From positions 1 through 19,012 of the forward strand of contig CAMBZR010000064.1 of NCBI GenBank assembly GCA_945872285.1: a DNA stretch of 19,012 nucleotides, given 5' to 3'. This stretch comes from Bordetella parapertussis (GTDB lineage: Bacteria > Pseudomonadota > Gammaproteobacteria > Burkholderiales > Burkholderiaceae_B). Below are positions 14,891 through 19,012 of this stretch, in pieces (position 1 is the stretch's first letter; every line of letters begins with the position of its first letter). The notes under the pieces are model-generated. The model saw only the letters and a program-made list of their open reading frames with translations, made no database searches and was not told where the DNA came from. The translations under genes and the position numbers were made by a program.

Positions 14891-15758
14891 TAACACCTGC
14901 GTCCCCGACCACTCCGCTCGCAGCCTCGGCCGCAAGCCTATGTCTTTACAATTAAAGATTGGTCTGCTTTTAACCATGACGATTGTTCTGCTTGGTTTGC
15001 TTGCCCCGTGGATCGCGCCTCACCCCTGGGATACCATCGCAATCAAGTCTAGATTCTTGCCTCCGAATTCAACCTATTGGCTTGGAACAGACGAGTTTGG
15101 TCGAGATGTTTTAAGTCGAGTTCTGATGGGCACCGGGCTGTCAATTGCGATGGGGGTGAGCGCCACCCTGGTCAGTCTAGCAATCGGTATCCCAATTGGC
15201 TTAGCAGCAGGGTATTTTCAAGGACGCACCGATGAAGTCTTGATGCGCTTTGCGGACGTACTGATGGCAGTGCCACCAATTATGTTAGGCCTATTGGTAC
15301 TCGCAGTCACCCCACCCAGTCTTTGGAAAACTGCCCTCACCGTCGGATTTGTCTATATTCCTCCGATTGCGCGTGTCACACGCAGTGTGACTCTCACTTT
15401 AGCGCATGAAGATTTCATTCAGGCTGCCAAAGCGCGCGCCGAAACAAACACTTATATTTTATTTCGCGAGCTGCTACCTAACGCCTGGCCACCCCTGATT
15501 GTTGAAGCAAGTCTGCGCGTCACGTACGCGATTCTTCTTGGCTCTGCTCTGAGTTTTCTTGGACTCGGCGCGCAGCCGCCGAGCTCAGATTGGGGGCTCA
15601 TGATTTCCGAAGCCCGATCTTTTATCGACCGCGCTCCTTGGATTGCCTTAGCGCCGGGTTTGGCCATGTGTGCTCTGGTGATCGGTGTCAATCTGATCGG
15701 AGATGGTGCGCGCGAATACCTTGATCCGCGACTCAAAGCAGGTGTTGGCAAAGCCTAG
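14871..15758 (+). CDS. ABC importer inner-membrane permease, DppC type
   Basis: This second permease of 295 residues has an N-terminal first helix at about 28-50, the conserved YWLGTDEFGRDVLSRVLMGTGLS segment, and a C-terminal GSALSFLGLGAQPPSSDWGLMISEARSF. In the coupling loop QAAKARAETNTYILFRELLPN the glycine of the EAAxxxG motif is alanine (residue 190). The overall loop length and LPN end are kept. The ATG at 14871 lies inside the end of the preceding permease gene. Later in-frame ATGs at 14880 and 14940 are possible; the latter would drop a 23-residue polar tail. The stop is 1 base before the ATPase gene. The permease pair forms the membrane channel for the binding protein above. Confidence 0.92.
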   Translation: MAEMSPDNTCVPDHSARSLGRKPMSLQLKIGLLLTMTIVLLGLLAPWIAPHPWDTIAIKSRFLPPNSTYWLGTDEFGRDVLSRVLMGTGLSIAMGVSATLVSLAIGIPIGLAAGYFQGRTDEVLMRFADVLMAVPPIMLGLLVLAVTPPSLWKTALTVGFVYIPPIARVTRSVTLTLAHEDFIQAAKARAETNTYILFRELLPNAWPPLIVEASLRVTYAILLGSALSFLGLGAQPPSSDWGLMISEARSFIDRAPWIALAPGLAMCALVIGVNLIGDGAREYLDPRLKAGVGKA

Positions 15759-15759
15759 C

Positions 15760-17595
15760 ATGCTAAACATCGATAACTTAAGCCTTCAATATCGTAGCCA
15801 CTCTGGCCTAGTGCAGGCTTTATCTAACGTGTCGCTAAAGGTGCGAAAAGGCTCAACTCTTGCCATTGTTGGCGAATCAGGTTCTGGGAAAAGTACGATC
15901 GCGCTCGCCGCGATGGGATTATTGCCCAATGAAGCGCAGATATCGAACGGATCGATTTTGTTTGACGGTCAAAATATCTTAACGATGACGCCTGAACAAC
16001 GCCGCCACGTTCGTGGTGCTCAAATCGGACTAGTTTTTCAAGATCCTTTTGCAGTCTTGAACCCTTCGTTAACGGTTGGCGATCAAGTCAGCGAAGGTCT
16101 CATTCATCATATCGGTCTAAGCAAAACTCAAGCGCTAGCGCGTGCGATCGAACTTCTGGATGAAGTGGGTATTGCGCGACCCGCGATTGTCGCCAAAGCC
16201 TATCCACATGAGCTGTCAGGAGGCATGAGACAGCGCGCCTTGCTCGCTGGCGCCTTGGCTTCCGAACCACAGTTTCTGATCTTAGATGAACCAACAACTG
16301 CACTAGATGTGACGATCGAAGCGCAGATTCTCGATCTACTTCAAACGCTCCAAGCTCGACGTAGCTTAACAATGTTATTTATCAGCCACAATCTGGGTGT
16401 CGTCAAGCGCGTTGCCGATGAAGTTGCCGTTCTGTATGCGGGCGAACTTATTGAACAAGGCGCAACTACCGAGGTACTTTCCGAGCCTCGACACCCCTAT
16501 ACAAAAGGACTCATCGCGGCAGTTCCATCCCTGCGAAACCCAAAGATCGGCCCACTCGCTTCAATCGCAGGACGACTTCCGGACCTGAGAGTGCTTCCGA
16601 CGGGTTGTCGCTTTGCTCCTCGTTGTCCGTTTGTCACTGAAGGCTGCGACAGCGTTCAAACACTCACACGACTTGAACAACACCACTCAGTTCGCTGTCA
16701 CGCCAGTGCAGCATTGCGACATCAACCCTGGCCGGTCAGTGCTACGCCGGTCACTCAGCAAGCAGACATCACGCACAGCTCGAAAATTATTGTTGAAGTA
16801 AAAAATTTGCAAAAGACATTCCGACAATCTTTAGGGAAAATATATTTCAAAAACTTTTTGCCTAAAATAAAATATAACGAACACCACGCTGTCAACCAAG
16901 TCTCTTTAAAAATTAGGGCTGGTGAAGTCCTTGGCTTAGTCGGCGAGTCTGGCTCTGGAAAAACAACTTTAGGGCGCACAATTCTGCGGCTACTGGAACC
17001 CACCAGCGGTGAAATCAATATTGACGAAAAAAATATCAGTCAAACTGCCCAGTCTCAACTCACAGACATGCGGAGATGCGCGCAAATTATTTTTCAAAAT
17101 CCAGATTCGTCCTTAAATCCTCGAAAAACAGTCAGACAGCTATTGACTCGCCCGATCGAAAGATTTCAACTCGTCTCCCACGATAAGATTCCAGCCAGAA
17201 TTCACAATTTGCTTGACCTGGTTCGTCTGCCTCAGCACTATGCTGACCGTTACCCTCATCAAATGAGTGGCGGCGAAAAGCAACGTGTCAGCATCGCGTG
17301 CGCGCTTGCTACCGAGCCGCGTTTTATTGTTTGTGACGAACCTGTATCGGCGCTCGACGTCTCTGTGCAGGCTGCGATCGTCAATCTCTTGAGCGATCTG
17401 CGGGATCGCTTGCAAGTCGCCTATTTATTTATCTCCCACGATATCTCTGTCGTCGCTCACTTGGCCGATCGCATTGCTGTGATGAAAAGTGGTCAGATCA
17501 TTGAGATTGGTGACACGCGAACGATCATCGAGCAACCGAGTCATCCTTATACTATTAAGCTTCTTTCGGCTGTGCCTAGTCTTGAAAGGCGTTGA
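15760..17595 (+). CDS. Fused double ATPase of the peptide-type ABC importer (DppD-DppF fusion)
   Basis: One 611-residue chain holds both ATPase domains. Domain 1 (about 1-320): Walker A GESGSGKST at 38-46, Q-loop VFQDP near 94, signature LSGGMRQR at 152-159, Walker B LILDEP at 173-178, switch His210. It ends in the peptide-transporter C-terminal region with four cysteines (283, 289, 296, 313) in a CxxxxxC...C pattern, which in relatives can hold a metal centre. Domain 2 (about 341-611): GESGSGKTT at 395-403, MSGGEKQR at 502-509, VCDEPVSALD near 525, switch His560; it lacks the Cys region. The ATG at 15760 starts 1 base after the permease stop; a start at 15703 would overlap it and is rejected. 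The linker and start of domain 2 (16780-16910) are noticeably AT-rich. Confidence 0.95.
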   Translation: MLNIDNLSLQYRSHSGLVQALSNVSLKVRKGSTLAIVGESGSGKSTIALAAMGLLPNEAQISNGSILFDGQNILTMTPEQRRHVRGAQIGLVFQDPFAVLNPSLTVGDQVSEGLIHHIGLSKTQALARAIELLDEVGIARPAIVAKAYPHELSGGMRQRALLAGALASEPQFLILDEPTTALDVTIEAQILDLLQTLQARRSLTMLFISHNLGVVKRVADEVAVLYAGELIEQGATTEVLSEPRHPYTKGLIAAVPSLRNPKIGPLASIAGRLPDLRVLPTGCRFAPRCPFVTEGCDSVQTLTRLEQHHSVRCHASAALRHQPWPVSATPVTQQADITHSSKIIVEVKNLQKTFRQSLGKIYFKNFLPKIKYNEHHAVNQVSLKIRAGEVLGLVGESGSGKTTLGRTILRLLEPTSGEINIDEKNISQTAQSQLTDMRRCAQIIFQNPDSSLNPRKTVRQLLTRPIERFQLVSHDKIPARIHNLLDLVRLPQHYADRYPHQMSGGEKQRVSIACALATEPRFIVCDEPVSALDVSVQAAIVNLLSDLRDRLQVAYLFISHDISVVAHLADRIAVMKSGQIIEIGDTRTIIEQPSHPYTIKLLSAVPSLERR

Positions 17596-17621
17596 TCCGC
17601 CTATTAAACGGAGTCATTGCT

Positions 17622-19012
17622 ATGTCTGAAGACCTTTATGCAACTCAACTCGCAGAATTTATTACTCGTACTCGCTACATTGATCTTAGTCAGGCTGCAA
17701 GTCATAAAGCACTCGTTCATACGCTAGATACCTTTGGTGCAGCACTGGCGGGCAGCACTTCAAACGAAGCAAAGTTAGCGCAGACTACCTTTTGTGCTGC
17801 TCAAGAGACTGGCGCATCGCTGTGCTGGGGAACTTCGCAACGCCTCTCTGCGCGCAGCGCAGCGCTTGTCAACGGAATAGCCGCACACGCTTTCGAGCTT
17901 GATGACACGGGAGGTTGCGATCACTCGGGGGCAGTGGTATTGCCGGCATTGATGGCCTTAATACCCACTCTTGAGCGTCAAGTCACTGGCAAAGAACTTT
18001 TGACGGCGGTCACGGTCGGCTACGATATTGGGCGCCGAGTGCTCGAATCGTTTGGTGGCTATCGGCCGCATAACGAAGCTGGCTGGCATTCAACCGGTAC
18101 CTGCGGAGTGTTTGGCGCAGCGGCTGCCGCGGCCAATCTGTTGCAACTTACAACTGAGCAAACAATATCTTGCCTGGGCTTAGCGGGTAGTTTTTCGAGC
18201 GGTCTCTGGGGTTTCGTGCACGATGGCACGATGGCAAAAAAAGTTCACGCGGGTCGCGCTGCAGAGGGCGGCGTGCTTGCCGCGCTTTTAGCCCGAGGCG
18301 GCATGACTGGCCCCCGGAAAGTGTTTGAAGATGTATGGGGAGGATTCTTCAATACCTACGGCCGTGAAGCCATCGACCGACACGCTTTAGTTCAAGCGCT
18401 CGGTCAAGACTGGAGGATTATGAACTGTGCGATCAAGCCCTATGCCTCGTGTCGCGATACACACGCGGCCATCGATGCCATCGATCGCTTAGTCAGAGCA
18501 CACCAGATTACGCCTCAGGAGGTAAAAGAGATTCATATTCGCCTCAATACTTTTTTATCTGGTATGGTGGGTGGGTATGACGTTTCAACCCTACCTGCAG
18601 CGCAAATGAGCTTGCCGTACGCCGTGTCAGCCCGTCTCTGTCTAGGCCAGGCGAATCTTCAATCGTGCTCTGATGAGAACCGTCAATCCGAGCAGCTACG
18701 AGCAATGATCGGCCGAGTGATCATTGATATTGATGATTCTGTTCAAGCCAGTTTTAGCAGCGACGTATCGATCGTGACGACCGATCAAAGGATACTGAAA
18801 GAGTCAACCAGTATTGCGTTAGGCGCTCCGACAAACCCCTTGACTCAAGACGCCTTAATTGAAAAATTTATGGTGCTTGCGAGTTATGTTCTGTCAGCTG
18901 AACAGTCGCTGCGTCTAGCTGTCACACTGCAGAGTCTCGATACTCTAGAAGACTCGGCTCACTTGCTGCGACTACTCGAGCCAACCGACTACTCATTTCA
19001 CACTCAATCAAT
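17622..19012 (+). CDS. MmgE/PrpD-family protein (cut by the right edge)
   Basis: An open frame runs from ATG 17622 to the window end with no stop, giving 463 codons, close to the family's usual length, so little is missing. GGAG (17610-17613) lies 8 bases before the start. Recognisable segments are the N-terminal helical DTFGAALAG, VNGIAAHAFELDDTGGCDHSGAV (family HxxxxDD region), GYDIGRRV, TSTGT-like WHSTGTCGVFGAAAAAANLL, KKVHAGRAAEGGVLAALLARGGMTGP, and KPYASCRDTHAAIDA. Known members include 2-methylcitrate dehydratase (PrpD), cis-aconitate decarboxylase and iminodisuccinate epimerase, so lyase or isomerase chemistry on a small carboxylic acid is likely. It follows the ATPase gene by 26 bases and probably ends the importer operon. 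No other 2-methylcitrate-cycle gene is present, so PrpD itself is unlikely. Confidence 0.9.
   Translation, partial: MSEDLYATQLAEFITRTRYIDLSQAASHKALVHTLDTFGAALAGSTSNEAKLAQTTFCAAQETGASLCWGTSQRLSARSAALVNGIAAHAFELDDTGGCDHSGAVVLPALMALIPTLERQVTGKELLTAVTVGYDIGRRVLESFGGYRPHNEAGWHSTGTCGVFGAAAAAANLLQLTTEQTISCLGLAGSFSSGLWGFVHDGTMAKKVHAGRAAEGGVLAALLARGGMTGPRKVFEDVWGGFFNTYGREAIDRHALVQALGQDWRIMNCAIKPYASCRDTHAAIDAIDRLVRAHQITPQEVKEIHIRLNTFLSGMVGGYDVSTLPAAQMSLPYAVSARLCLGQANLQSCSDENRQSEQLRAMIGRVIIDIDDSVQASFSSDVSIVTTDQRILKESTSIALGAPTNPLTQDALIEKFMVLASYVLSAEQSLRLAVTLQSLDTLEDSAHLLRLLEPTDYSFHTQS

Noticed and set aside
15703..15759. Longer N-terminus for the fused ATPase
   Set aside because: The region codes for the C-terminus of the DppC-type permease in another frame. 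ATG 15760 directly follows its stop and begins at the normal ABC domain start.
1..19012. CRISPR array, tRNA or rRNA genes, insertion sequences, toxin-antitoxin or phage-defence genes
   Set aside because: No regularly spaced repeats, cloverleaf-like segments, transposase motifs or defence-type domains were seen; nearly all the DNA is accounted for by metabolic and transport genes.

Overview
The window looks like chromosomal DNA of a betaproteobacterium, most likely Burkholderiales (Alcaligenaceae or a close relative). The main reason is four periplasmic TctC/Bug-family binding proteins in about 5 kb, an expansion typical of that order. GC content is moderate by eye. There is no rRNA, tRNA, CRISPR array, phage gene or insertion sequence, and apart from its two edges the window is packed with metabolic and transport genes. 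No gap between genes exceeds about 220 bases.

Region 1 (1-5532): uptake proteins. An acyl-CoA dehydrogenase runs off the left edge on the minus strand. Divergent from it are three Bug binding proteins in tandem (347-1315, 1428-2405, 2440-3468), followed by a nitronate monooxygenase-like flavoprotein (3519-4496). A fourth Bug protein (4531-5532, minus) converges on them. No TctA or TctB membrane subunit is present, so the binding proteins must work with membrane partners elsewhere or act as sensors.

Region 2 (5533-8845): acyl-CoA chemistry. A 216-base divergent intergenic region carries three inverted repeats. It is followed by an SDR dehydrogenase, a MaoC-type enoyl-CoA hydratase and a CaiB/BaiF CoA-transferase. 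With the acyl-CoA dehydrogenase at the left edge, these could cover CoA activation, alpha,beta-dehydrogenation, hydration and oxidation to a 3-ketoacyl-CoA. No thiolase is visible.

Region 3 (9040-19012): uptake and hydrolysis of an unknown, probably nitrogen-containing compound. The order is a TrzA/AtzA-type amidohydrolase, an M20 metallo-amidase/peptidase overlapping it by 11 bases, a DUF1028 protein, a complete peptide-type ABC importer (binding protein, two permeases and a fused double ATPase), and an MmgE/PrpD-family protein cut by the right edge. All are on the plus strand with gaps of 41 bases or less, which suggests one operon. The three hydrolase-type enzymes beside a dedicated importer suggest a self-contained catabolic system for a small amide, ureide, cyclic amide or peptide-like substrate. 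Both metallohydrolases depart from their family consensus at a catalytic or metal-binding position. This is the strongest candidate here for something undescribed.

All functions are assigned by reading motifs in translated sequence. No database search was run.
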